A stretch of 64,000 nt of DNA, taken from Meconema thalassinum. Lineage: Eukaryota; Arthropoda; Insecta; Orthoptera; Tettigoniidae. The notes beneath the pieces were generated by a model. It was not told the origin of the DNA. It ran no database searches and saw only the letters and a program-made list of their open reading frames with translations. Both the position numbers and the translations under genes were made by a program. Below are positions 9,436 through 20,769 of the stretch, piece by piece; the first letter of the stretch is position 1; each line of letters begins with the position of its first letter. The stretch lies in NCBI GenBank assembly GCA_946902985.2, contig OX336399.1, forward strand, positions 164,034,911 to 164,098,910. The letters are read 5' to 3'.

Positions 9436-11820
9436 TTAGCTGAACCCAGCATGCGTTGCATTGCCAATCAAAGAAAGTGTTGACGTTGTAACTTTGCTTG
9501 TTGAAGTGCTTTTGAATTCCCAATATTATTTTCTTTTTCCGTTAACCACTTCTAAACTATTGCAACATTGATTTACTATCTCAGAAAAATCATGGGAGCG
9601 TACTCAACAACTCAACAAAGTTTCATCGCAATGAAATGAATGGTATATGAACGCATACGGGACTTTGTTGAAACGATTCGAGTGCCGTCACCCATTTGTT
9701 GAATATACTCGTACGCTCCCTATTGTAAAATGGATTTACTAACTCGAAAACCTTCCCTGGCGTGTACACAACAACCCATCAAAGTTTCATTGCAATCGGT
9801 TGAATGGCATATGAACGCATACGGGATTTTGTTTAAACGATTCGTGCGCCGTCACTCATTTGTTGAATCTACTTGTGCGCCGCCCATTGAAAAACGGATT
9901 TACTAATTCATACACCTTCACAGGATTGTACTCAAATAAAAAAAAAACAACCCCTGGCACTATACAGCCCATGAGGGGCTAAGGCCGACCAAGCGACCGC
10001 TGCCCAGCCATTTGGCCTTCAGATATTGGGGTGACGCGTGATCAGCGTGTCGGGTCGGGTCCCCTCGGCCGTTAATCATGGTATTCGTGATCGGGGCGCT
10101 GTCTCACTGTCAGACAGCTACTCAATTGTCCTCACGAGGCTGAGTGCACCCCGTTCCAACCCTCACGTCAGTTTTAAAATCCCTGACGGAGCCGGGGATC
10201 GAACCCGGGGCCTCCGGGTGAGAGGCAGACGCGCTACCCCAACACCACGGGCCCGGCTTGTACTCAAGTCACTAAAGTTTTATCACAATCGGATGAATGG
10301 TATATGAACGCATACGGGATTTGGTTGAAACGATTCACGAGCTGTTGCTCATTAGTTGAATCTACTCGTGCGCTACCAATTGTAAAATGGATTTTCTAAA
10401 TCAGAAATCTTCGCGGGAGTGGAAACAACATTTCACCAAATTTCATTGCAATCGCATGAATGGTATATGAACGCATACGGAGTTTTTTTTTTTTTTTTTT
10501 TTTTAACGATACGCACGCCGTCGCTCATTTGTTGAATCTACTTGTGCGATACCTATTGTAAAGTGGAATTACTAAACCAGAAACCATCCCTGAAGTGTAC
10601 ACAACATCTCACCCAAGTTTAATCGCTATCGGACTAGTGGTATATGAACGCATACGGGACTTTGTTGAAACGCTTCGCGCGTCTTCCCTCATTTGTTGAA
10701 TCTACTTGTGTGCTACCTATTGTAAAATGGATTTACTAAGCCTGAAACTTTCTTTTTGAGTGTACACAACAACTCACCCAAGTTTAGTCGCTATCGGACG
10801 AATAGTATGTGAACGCATACGGGACTTTGTTGGAACGCATCGCCCATCATCGCTCATTTGTTGAATCTACTTGAGCGATATCTATTGTAAAGTGGATTTA
10901 CTAATCCATAAGCCTTCCCTGTTGTGTACACAATATCTCACCCAAGTTTCATCGCTATCAGGCGAATAGTATATGAACGCATACGGGACTTTGTTGAAAC
11001 GATTCGCCCGTCGTCGCTCATTTGTTGAATCTACTTGTGCGATATCTATAGTAAAGTGGATTTACTAAGCCAGAAACCTTCCCTGAAGTGTACACAATAT
11101 CTCACCCAAGTTTCATCGTTATCAGACGAATAGTATGTGAACGCATACGGGATTTTCTTGTAACGCTTCGCGCGTCGTTGCTCATTTGTTGAATCTACTC
11201 GTGCGCTACCCATTATAGCATGGATTTACTCAGCCAGAAACCTTGCCTTTAGTGTACTCAACCTCTCACCCAAGTTTCATCGCTATCGGTCGAATGGTAT
11301 GTGAACGCATACAGAACTTTGTTGAAACGCTTCGCCTGTCGTCACTCATTTGTTGAATCTACTCGTGCGCTACCTATTGTTAAGTGGATTCACTCAGCCA
11401 GAAACCTTACCTGAAGTGTACAGAACTTCTCACCCAAGTTTCATCGCAAAGGGATGAATGGTACATGAACACATGTGGGACTTTCTTGAAACAAATGCAC
11501 GCCATTTTGTTGAAGCTACTCGCGCGCCATCTATTGTAAATTGGATTTACTACACCTATAACTTTTCCGGGACTGTGCGCAAAAACTCACCAAAATTTGA
11601 TCGCAATCCGACGAATTGTATATGAACGCATCGCCATTACGAATTTGTTTAAATTACTCGCGCGCTATCTATTGTGAAATGGATTAACTATGCCTATGAC
11701 CATCCCGGAAGTGTTTACAACAATTCACCAAAATTTGATCGCAATCGGATGAATGGTTTATGAACGCATAAAAGACGAACAAACGAACATTCATTTATAT
11801 ATACCTAGGTATATATAAGA
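9436..11820 (-). mobile_element. Non-autonomous Helitron, family Z copy 2
   Basis: Read on the minus strand, TC at 11820-11819 is preceded by A. The 3' end is CTAA at 9439-9436 followed by T, which fits CTRR. The GCATGC-containing hairpin and GGGTTCAGCTAA precede it. The ~160-bp units match the copy at 3.2-6.6 kb. The 5' tip contains the palindrome TATATATACCTAGGTATATATA. A T(18+) run at about 10482-10504 and a SINE at 9936-10257 interrupt the array. Confidence 0.75.
9936..10257 (-). mobile_element. tRNA-derived SINE with 10-bp TSD
   Basis: A direct repeat TTGTACTCAA flanks it (9926-9935 and 10258-10267). On the minus strand the head reads GCCCGTGGTGTTGGGGTAGC with a B box GGGTTCGATCC. The other end is a homopolymer run (A10 on the plus strand). 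It was inserted into the Helitron array after the array formed. Its RNA polymerase III promoter boxes are recognisable; activity is unknown. Confidence 0.92.
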
Positions 11821-11973
11821 TTTAATTTTCAGGCAACTCAGTTATCGCATTTATTGATATTCTCTACTTGTTATTTCTAAATTATTTGATTTTCTATCTG
11901 TATTTTTTGAATATTTAATGTCAAGCCCAATGTTATGTTTTATTTACATTTAATTAAATTGTAAGGATATCCA

Positions 11974-12025
11974 TTTTTAGCCTATTTTCAATTTTGAAAA
12001 AATAGGCTTATGAGATCACCTTTTG

Positions 12026-12072
<47 letters not shown>

Positions 12073-13340
12073 TGTGTGTGCCCCCCCCCCTAATAACATT
12101 TGATCGGCTGGAACGATTTCAATGAAACTCGGTAAGTTCATAGCACTAATCTGGACGACCACGACCGTGCCCTTCAAATATTGTTACGTCTCACCAATCC
12201 AACATGGCGGCCACGCGAATTTGCGACTTTTAAATAGACGTTTCTCGCGATTTAACCAACCAAACGCAATAAAACTTTGGTACAGTATATGTTTATACAC
12301 ATTGTAAGCAACCGACATCTAACTTTATTCAATTGTTTACATAACCACAAGATGGCGGATGTGAGAAATATTTCACCGGCATTCTATATCTCTGAAACTA
12401 TTAGCGGTATCACCCTGAAATTTTGTACAGAGATAAAGGGCACTACTGGAAGTTCATCTATAAGACTTTCAAAAGCCGGTTAACTACAAAACGAACATGG
12501 CGGCCAAGCGAATTTGAAATTTTAAATACACCTTTCTCGCGATGTAACGTTCCAAACGCAATGATATCTGGTACATTAAATGTCTATACACATTGTAATG
12601 CACTGGTATCTAATTTAGTTCAATTGTTTACGGCTGTGCGAATTTTAAAATTAAGGTTTTATTTCTTGTGTCGTAGTCATGCGATCGAAGTGAAAGTTTG
12701 AATAATGTACCTACGCAATAATTTTCCTGTAATGGTACATGACTCTACGGCCTATACATTTAACAATCCAACATGGCGACCATCCGAAATATTTAGACGG
12801 CTCTGAATATCTACGAATCTATTATAGCAATCAAACTGAATATTTTAAAGTTCATAGGGGCTATGAACTTAAGTTCACCTATAGGACTTTAAATAACCTG
12901 GTGATCACAAATCCAACATGGCGGTGACGCGAATTATAAATATTCACATGGACGTTTCTCGCGATTTAACCATCCGCGTGCAGTGAAATTTGGTACAGTA
13001 AATCCTTATACGAATGTTAATCCACTGGCATCTAATTTATTTCAATTTATTTCCATAACCACAAGATGGCGACTGAGCGAAATTTTAAAATCACCTTGTT
13101 ACTTCTTGTGTCCCAATCATGCGATTAAAGTTTGATTAAAGTCTTTATGTAACAGTACATAACTCTCAGACCTACATATATAAAATCCAACATGGTGACC
13201 ATCCGAAATATTTCGTCGGTTCTCAATATCTACGAATCTATTTCAGCAATCAAAATGAAATTTTGTGTGTTGATAGTGGCAATTAACATGAGTAGGATAT
13301 TTGAAAATAGGCTGTATAGTTCTTCACGGAACTACTTGTT
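11974..13340 (+). mobile_element. HINE/Helentron-like element, family X copy 1
   Basis: The 5' end TTTTTAGCCTATTTTC folds with the nearby GAAAAAATAGGCT. A third inverse copy, GAAAATAGGCT, lies just before the 3' end. The 3' tip is a hairpin, AGTTCTTCACGGAACT, followed by ACTTGTT. Between them are a (GT)n tract, a poly-C run and ~146-bp units carrying AACATGGCGG. 5' sub-terminal repeat, tandem centre and 3' stem-loop is the layout described for DINE-1/HINE elements mobilised by Helentrons. That assignment is inference. A second copy is at 20.65 kb. Confidence 0.65.
12030..12067. repeat. (GT)n microsatellite
   Basis: About 19 GT units, followed by a second short GT tract and a C10 run. The same order occurs in the family X copy at 20.7 kb. 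Confidence 0.9.
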
Positions 13341-13455
13341 TTAAATTATTTAATTCTTTTAATTATTATTACAAGTTCTGTTTTACATGCTAGTAATGCT
13401 GTTTAATTTTATTCCATAGATTAATTAATTGGAATAAATAATTTGTTGTTGAGTG

Positions 13456-13497
13456 AGAGGGTTTGTGGGGGGGAGAGGGGGAGGGGGGGAGGGGGGA
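13456..13497 (+). repeat. G-rich tract, G-quadruplex-capable
   Basis: Five or more runs of four to seven G separated by one to four A or T bases. It meets the usual G-run rule for a quadruplex. No gene lies close by, so no role can be assigned. Confidence 0.7.
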
Positions 13498-13499
13498 CT

Positions 13500-14097
13500 T
13501 TACATTTCGGTGTTGTTGTTAGTTTTTGTGAGGAGTTTTAGCCGTAGTATTCAGGGTTTTGTACGAGGTTTCTGAGTAGGCCTAATAGTATGTAATCTAC
13601 TTCGGTTTCCTTTTAGTTGGTCGTGTATAAGTTGAATTGTGACGTCATGACGCCAAGTTCATTGAACCTCTGAAAAGAAATTTAACTGCTTTGAAATATG
13701 ATATCCTTGCTAAATTTACATTTTATGTGACAGCTATGCAATGCAAAACAGGAAGCATCCCCTACTGGCAAACTGGATGGGGGAGATATGCACGAGCATT
13801 TGGAGGTTATTAGGGCTAAGGTCCGGAAATTCATGCAAAATCATCTTTTTGCATATTTATGAATATTTTGGTTATTTCTCCTTTGCCTGTTTAAGTGCAT
13901 ATATTTGCCTAAGAAAGGCGTAGCCTATATTCTAATGTCGTGTTGTTTTGAAGCGCTTTTTGTTACGGCATGTTCTTAAATTCGTATAGGCTATTTCAAT
14001 TCGGACTCCGAGAGTCTATCACAGGATAATACTGAAATTATTGTAATACCCATTACGTTTCAGTCCTTTTTGTAAGTTAATATCAATTATTTTTATT
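13500..14097. other. No gene recognised
   Basis: About 600 bp of AT-rich sequence after family X copy 1. A TGACGTCATGACGTCA-like doublet (GTGACGTCATGACGCC, about 13639) is the only motif noted. Confidence 0.5.
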
Positions 14098-14112
14098 CAG
14101 CATTTACTATGT

Positions 14113-14447
14113 GAAAATGAAAATCCACAGCCTGCTTCCAGTCTCCGACCGGGTCAGGTATGGAATGAATGAAGCCCCCATCTAGCGGCGAGGATATGAA
14201 CTGTGCCGGCTGCCGAGGCCTGACGCACTCCTATGGGGCAATGATTAAATGAATGACAGATGAAATGAAATGATAGTGGAGAGTGTTGCTGGAATGAAAG
14301 TTTTGACAGGGAAAACCGGAGTACCCGGAGAAAAACCTGTCTGCCTCCGTTTTGTCCAGCACAGATCTCACATGGAGTGACCGGGATTTGAACCACGGAA
14401 CCAGCGGTGAGAGGCCGGCGTGCTGCCGCCTAAGCCACGGAGGCTTC
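14113..14447 (-). mobile_element. tRNA-derived SINE (family S) with 15-bp TSD
   Basis: The target duplication CAGCATTTACTATGT flanks it at 14098-14112 and 14448-14462. The minus-strand head reads GCCTCCGTGGCTTAGGCGGC with a B box GGTTCAAATCC. The body reads CCGGGTACTCCGGTTTTCC on the minus strand. The element is complete. A second copy is split apart at 42080-42330 and 46169-46243. Confidence 0.93.
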
Positions 14448-14462
14448 CAGCATTTACTATGT

Positions 14463-15249
14463 AAATATTGAAAAATTGTTTTCATTAACAAATTCAATGG
14501 CTATTACAATTGTATATCAGTTATACTCAGTGCTTCTTTTTCAAAAAAAATGGGTACTCTCAGTTGTAGTCGACAAGACATCACGATCGTGTAATTTACG
14601 GCAATTTGTAAAGTCCGGTTATTGTTTGTGTTCGAATCATTAACTTTCAGCTTTTTCGATGCCAGGGTGGATGTTAAATAATTCGCTATTTTCTTCACCC
14701 TTCAAAACTAACCACACACACAAAATAACAACCTACCCCACCTCCAGAACTGAATGCCGAGTTGCCGATCAAAAGAAACTGATTCCATAGATCGATTTAA
14801 ATCGAGGAGAACTCGAAATCCCCTCCAGATGTTGTAAACAGCACGTTGACACCAGCTAATCGATGAACTTTCAAGTCGGGAGTTATATTTGCCGGACTAG
14901 ATACAAAATGTACCAATATTTTTTCTTAAACATTTTTCAAATGTTTCAAATGTTTAAGGGATACGCGTACCCCCGCGCTGCCCCTGAACAAAGCACTCGA
15001 TACTTAAAAATTAACATAATAAATTAATTATTAAAGGTCAACACCGCTTGAAGTTCCATAAAATAACATTTCCTACTAGTTAGAACTGTTTCTTAGTTGA
15101 GATATGTTTTAAAAAATAGGTGTAGTTACCTGGCCGTCTGTTCATATTACATTTATATTCAAAATAGAAACGCTAAGAAACTCGGAGTGATCGTAATTAC
15201 CGTAGTTGGTGCATATTTTACTTCAGATCTACAACAACCTACTTACCTT
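14463..15249. other. No gene recognised
   Basis: AT-rich DNA between a SINE and a broken LINE. Short open frames on both strands show no family resemblance. Confidence 0.5.
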
Positions 15250-15684
15250 GGACCATACTTTACGTTGATGACGTTATGTTTTCCGCTGATAACAAGGTGG
15301 ATCTCCAACATCAAGTCCAGGAATGGAGTGATGGCCTGCGGCTTAACAAAGCTAAAACGGAATATATGACATCGGATACAGAAGAAATCGGAACAATCAA
15401 CGTCGACGGCGATGATCTGCCTCGAACGACAAAATTTAAGTATCTTTGCTCTACAATAACTACTGAAGGTCTTCTCACCGAGGAGAATTAATACTGTGTG
15501 GATGAAGTGGCGAACAACGACAGGTGTCATGTGCGATCGCCAGATGAAAGACCACCTAAAATCGAAGATTTACCGCACTGTCATTCGTCCCGTGGCGCTT
15601 TATGGTGCTGAATGTTGGCCGATCACGGAGGAAGCAGAACGTCGGCTAAGTGCCATGGAGACCAAGATGCTTAGATGGACAGCT

Positions 15685-18607
15685 TGGGTAGATTATTGGC
15701 TGAGGAATAACCTAACCACCAAGGGAAGATGATAAAGAAAAGGAGGTGGGTTTCGGACTGGAGAAAAAGGATAGAAAAATAGGAGGAGAGTCCCACAAAA
15801 GTTGTGAATTTAACTTTAAATGCGCTTAGAGGCGGTCGCCACTGCAAATCCGTTCTCTGATACCTAAAGTGGGTAAGGACCTGGTCGAAGCTAACGGGAA
15901 CCGCAGCTAGGACTTGGGCGGTTTGCAAGATAATGGCTTTAGCGTATTCCCTCTCAAGCATGCATATGCGTACTATGGGGAAGGGTGATGGTCTGGCAAG
16001 AGTAACAGACTTATTGTAGATCTGTTCAAAGGAATTCTTTTTTGACCAAGTAATTCGAAGAGTACCAATAATTTGCATCGATTTTGATATTTCCAGTTTT
16101 CGAAGTTGCGGAGTTATTACCAAGCGACCAAGTGCTTCCAAGCAGGATAATGATAAAGGAATTATGCCTTTGGGAATAAATTTGGTAAATGAACCAATAG
16201 TTGCATTTAGAAATGGCTAAGCTTTTACCCAGCCAGTAGCCGACTAAAAGTTTAGGCAAAGAGAAACACTTATCTTTTTGAAAACCAACCATAAGTTTCT
16301 TGGAGAGGATCTCCACAAGCAGGAAGCTGGCGTAGCGAGCTGTGCTTGCCTTACTGGCCAGTTAGAATTAGCTATTAAAGCTAAGAGAGACTTTACCGAG
16401 ATAACTACTAAGAGTTTTTGCTCAAATGCAACGAGTGGTGAAAGCCCTATCAATAGCTTTATTGGTGTTAACGAGGGCATGAACCTAGGAAGAGTCAGGG
16501 AAGACAGGATCTTGCCTAACCGTTGTACCAGAGAAATGATGAATCAAAAAAAGAAAGTTTAAGTTTATTTAACAATTCAAAGGAAGTTGATAACTTTAAC
16601 AAATATATATTTTCAATTTGGTTAACAATTTTGGGGTCACAGACCTCAGAAAACATTAAACGTTTGCGCCAGGCAATTAACAATTTATTAGGTTTCAAAC
16701 CTTTATAAAATCCTAGCAAGGATTTAAAATAGCGAAGATCAAAATTCAAAATTTAAAGACAATTAAGGTGATTAAAGCTTAACAATAAATAGAGTACAAG
16801 GTGTGTACTATAAGAAATCTCTGCGTACCTATCTTAGAAAAAGTTACAACTTCAAAATAACAAAGAAAGAGAACAGGTAGAATGAAAGAGAAGTTCCTAT
16901 AACTTCTTATATTTATGCAGAATTACTTTTATGATAGCTATGCAAAATAGAGCAGGTCACTTACTGTGAAACCTGAAGAGAAAGTCAAAAGGAAGGTTCT
17001 AGACTTCCTATGTTCAAGTAGGAATCACGAGACAAATGGGGCAGTTTCCCTTTCGTTAGACCTAGAAATAACTCACTCATGAGTTGAAAAAATTGTTTTC
17101 CCTGATTGTAAGGGAGAAACAATGTAAGCTTGAACCGTGTATAAAACACGTGGTTATGCAGAAATTAATTGATGATAAACAAGCAAGATGGAAGGGCACT
17201 TCGTTAGAGTGACACCTCATTGAAAATAATCTAGAGTTACAATTTTATTAATATGGTTTGTTAGTAGAAGGTTTAGGAAAGATCAATTGGGATTTAGGAT
17301 CAATGTTCATGGCCTTATTTAAGGTAAACGGACGATCGCGATGCGGTAGAAAAGTTGAACAAGCACTAGTTATCACTATAGTCTGTTAAATGGATGAAAA
17401 GTTCACTGTAGTAATACGAAAGTTTATGGCAAAGAAAGTTATTGCAATGATGAAAAAGAACTGGTAGCACTAGATAGGCGAAAGTCTATTGCTTGAGAAA
17501 GTTGTGTATTACAATTAAATGCGCCATAGAACATTCCAACGGTGGAAGAAAATTAGCTATTGAGCTTTAATTCAAAAGGAAGATTCTTCAATTTTCAATA
17601 GTATTCTCACAAGTGAGTGAAAAGTACATGACGGCAAGACTTGTAGATAAAATACAGGATCTGGAAGGTTCCAGAACGATCCTAATAGAAGAATGGAGCC
17701 AAAGTTAATCCAGCGGAGGAACTAGCTTGGTATTTTATAGACAGCGGGTATTAGATAATATCCCACGTGGTGAGAAGATTTCTCATTTAAATAGCTTAAG
17801 AAAAGCTACTTTTTATTAAGGTTGGCTTAGACAGACAAAAGCCCAACATAGCAAATCCCGCGAAGGATGATTTTTGCCCCAAATAAGTAATCTCACACTG
17901 CCTATAAAATGATCATTGAAGTATGTAGAATTAAAACCGATGAAGATGAGGTTAAAACCTTAAGTCTGTACTTATCTTTGTTGCATGGCGAAGATGAAGT
18001 TCCCTTTGACGGATACCTAATGTGCCAACATGGCGTAGAATGTAGAGAGTGCCTCTTGGTTTGAGGAGACTGGCTCTGGTTGAGCCTTGACTGACCAAGT
18101 CAACTGCCGACTTACAAGTGAGACCCACTCAACGAAGCGCGGAGGGTCCAAGGAAGGGAAAAGAGTGGGGGTAGGAGACAAAAGGAATACATATAAGCAT
18201 GACCAATATTGTAAACTTAAATTCTCTTGAGGAAATGGTCTTCAAAGAGTTGATAGCAGGCGATACTAGCACAGCCTGGTGGGTGAAAGAGTAAACGAAG
18301 TTCTCTTGATCACGGAGATAATAGCCGGCGATGGCAACGAGAAGATGGATAAGGTGGCCAGATGGATAAGGAAGTCCTCTTGCACCAGGAAGAATTGAGG
18401 AGCTTCTGAGATTCGCTGCTAGATGACGCTAGGTGGGTCATGGAAGATATATATCTAGAACAGACTCACAAAGAACATAAGAGACATGACCAACAAAGAG
18501 AAAATAGAAGATCACTGTTGGTGTTTGATAAAAAAAAAGGAAGAAATGAACAAGAAAAGAGCATTAATCTTTATATTCTCTCGTACCGTGTATTCCAAGA
18601 ATACACC
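15685..18607. mobile_element. 2.9-kb TG...CA insertion, solo-LTR-like, unidentified
   Basis: The 6-bp direct repeat ACAGCT (15679-15684 and 18608-18613) marks an insertion inside the LINE RT frame. The insert begins TGGGTAGATTATTGG and ends GAATACACCA, so TG...CA. I see no long direct repeat at its ends and no pol motif. Base use is A- and G-rich on the plus strand. Minus-strand open frames (for example 15671-16141) look random. It could be a very long solo LTR, a degraded LARD-like element, or an unfamiliar DNA transposon. The boundaries are well supported; the identity is not. Confidence 0.7.
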
Positions 18608-18855
18608 ACAGCTGGCATTACTGGGTTGGATCACATCCCCAATGAAGGAATATGGGAACGATTTGGTGTCGCGGCAATCAACATCAAAATGCATGAGGGT
18701 CGTCAGCGACGGTTGTGCTACACAGGGCTACACACTAGAGGTCGCCGGGAAACGACCAAAGGGGTAACCGAGACAACGTTCGGCCGATACACTGCACAGG
18801 GATCTGAAAAGCGTCAAACTACATTCAGACATGGTCCATGACCGAGCAAAGTGGA

Positions 18856-19675
18856 TGGTTGGTTGCTTCCTTAGTTTAGGGGCTGCAACAACACGGTTAT
18901 GTAGCCCCGTGTATTTTGTGAGTGTGTAGAATCTGTCTGATAACCGGTGTTAATTGTGATGGCTGTATTAGTGTGTGTTATCTGTGATTCAGGCAGAAGT
19001 AATAATAGTAATAATGTTATTGATTTTACGTCCCTTTTAACAACTGCGGCTTTTAGAGAATAATAATAATGTTATTGGTTTTACGTCCCTTTTAACTACA
19101 ATGGCTTTTAGAGACGCCGGGTTGCCGGAATTTTGCCCCGAAGGGGATCTTTAACGTGCCAATAAATCTACGGACATGGCTCCCTCGCATTTGCGCACCC
19201 TCAAATGCCAGCTGATTGCGCCAGGATACGAACCTGCAACCTCGGGTCCAGCAAGCGAGAACGTTACTCCTGAGCCACGCAGCCAGCCGATTCAGGCAGA
19301 AGGACTGCAGACTATTATTTTTTCCAAGTAGTTCCTACTTTTGCTACCAAATGCTACCGACCAGGACACCTAGCTGCTGACGTGACTACTAATTGCCATA
19401 GCAGTCAGTACTTGGCGGCGAACGTTGGAACTAATATAGCGTTGTTAAACTAACCTACAAATTTTAGCTTCCACAAGTCTAGTTAGTGGAAGGTTAATTT
19501 TCATGCCATAAATCTATGACAATGGGCCGGCGGCTATACTTCCCCTCCGAAGGAAGGCATCCTGAGGGATTTTTAACGCTCTTAAAAATCCTACGACTTC
19601 GGCAGGGTTTGAACCCGCGATCTTAGGCATAGAACCTCAGCATGCTACCAACTACGCCCCCGAAGCCGCTTAAGT
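18856..19675 (-). mobile_element. Family Q SINE, near full length, with nested SINE
   Basis: The direct repeat AAAGTGGA flanks it at 18848-18855 and 19676-19683, and removing it restores the LINE reading frame. The minus-strand head (19670 downwards) reads GGCTTCGGGGGCGTAGTTGG with GGGTTCAAACC. The far end reads CCCCTAAACTAAGGAA(G/C)CAACC. Without the SINE nested at 19000-19288 it is about 520 bp, long for a SINE. Confidence 0.88.
19000..19288 (-). mobile_element. tRNA-derived SINE with 14-bp TSD
   Basis: GATTCAGGCAGAAG occurs at 18986-18999 and 19289-19302. The minus-strand head reads GGCTGCGTGGCTCAGGAGTA with a B box GGTTCGTATCC. The 3' end reads GGGACGTAAAACCAATAACA then (TTATT)n. That terminal segment is partly duplicated (19013-19060 and 19061-19110). 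It lies inside a Q SINE, which lies inside a LINE. Confidence 0.93.
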
Positions 19676-19934
19676 AAAGTGGAGACAGCGGATTCACATA
19701 GCGGACCCTGCCACGAGGCGGGACAAGCGCTAGAAGAAGAAGAAGAAGAAGAAGAATCATGTTTGCATACATATTTATTAATTTAATAGTGCATGAACTT
19801 CCGGGCCTTAGGAACTTATTAGGCCTACGAATTGCAATGATAGTTCACGTTTTATTGTTTAGAAGCGATTGGAACATTACGGAAGGCGGAGCTAGAATTC
19901 ACTAGACAAAGAAAAATGTTTCGCATTTACTTGT

Positions 19935-20490
19935 TGTTGTTGTTTGGGTCTTCAGTCTTTTGTCCGGTTTGATGCAGCCTTCCATCCCTCCCTGTCCTGA
20001 GCTAATCGTTTCATCTCTACATAGCTACCACACCTTACATCCGAGGCAATCTGTTTAACATTTTCTAACCTTGGTCTACCCCTACAGTTCTTGTCCTCGA
20101 CCCTTCCTTCCATAACTAAGCTTGCTATTCTTGGGTGTCTTAATATGTGTCCTACCAACCTATCTCCTCTCTTCATTAGCATTCGCCAGAAACATCTCTC
20201 CTCTCCCAATAGTCTTAATACCTCTTCATTTGAAACCCTATCTACCCATCTGATCTTCATCATTCTCCTGTAACACAACATTTCAAACGCTTCAATTGTC
20301 CAATTTCTGCTGCACCAATAGTCCAAGTTTCACTTCCTTAGAGCGCCACGCTCCTGACAAAGGCCTTCAAAAATGACTTCCTAATACCTACATCTATATT
20401 CGATGTCAAGAGGTTCCTTTCACTAGCTTTACCAATAATTGTTGCATTCCTACAAACGTTTCTCATGTTTAGCATAATTCCGAAAACAAT
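19935..20490 (-). pseudogene. LINE C-terminal fragment
   Basis: The minus strand encodes EAFEMLCYRRMMKIRWVDRV, then RDRLVGHILRHPRIASLVME-like sequence, then CRGRPRLENVKQIAS and ends RTKD. Upstream, in another frame, SERNLLTSNIDVGIRKSF is still readable to about 20490, so there is at least one frameshift. The 3' tail is (CAA)n, seen as TTGTTGTTGTTG at about 19932. A close relative with the same ending lies on the plus strand at 51.97-52.34 kb. Confidence 0.85.
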
Positions 20491-20563
20491 TTTTCTCATC
20501 TCTTGGCGTAAGGGTGGGTCATATCAAAATTGTTTCAGATAAAGGTTTTCGGTGATTTGTAGA

Positions 20564-20600
20564 GGGGGGGGGGGGGAGGGGAATATATATATATATATAT
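20564..20600. repeat. Poly-G run and (AT)n
   Basis: A run of about 11 G, AGGGG, then (AT)10. Simple sequence upstream of family X copy 2. Confidence 0.85.
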
Positions 20601-20652
20601 ACAGAATTTGGCCAATAATATACCGCTTAGAATCTAAGACAATGGTACATTA

Positions 20653-20719
20653 TTTTTAGCCTATTTTCAATTTTGAAAAAATAGGCTTATGAGATCACCT
20701 TTTGTCCGTGTGTGTGTGC

Positions 20720-20769
<50 letters not shown>

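Larger units (their letters stand above)
15254..19757 (+). pseudogene. LINE RT fragment split by two insertions
   Basis: Three pieces join into one RTE-like LINE end. Piece 1 (15254-15684) starts at the RT catalytic motif, ILYVDDVMFSADNK, continues through DGLRLNKAKTEYM, then has a frameshift and stop near 15489, then KSKIYRTVIRPVALYGAECW and ends at METKMLRWTA. Piece 2 (18608-18855) resumes at GITGLDHIPNEG and runs to the DRAKW region. Piece 3 (19684-19757) gives QRIHIADPATRRDKR, a stop, and a (GAA)n tail. The interruptions are a 2.9-kb TG...CA element and a family Q SINE, each with a TSD that rejoins the LINE. YVDD is the polymerase active site, but this copy is inactive. Confidence 0.88.

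Noticed and set aside
15671..16141. 156-codon minus-strand open frame
   Set aside because: It crosses the left boundary of the 2.9-kb insertion into the LINE, so it cannot be an ancestral gene.
15685..18607. Organelle or bacterial DNA insertion
   Set aside because: Purine-rich composition suggested it, but there is no rRNA, tRNA or organelle protein frame, and TSD with TG...CA ends argues for a transposable element.
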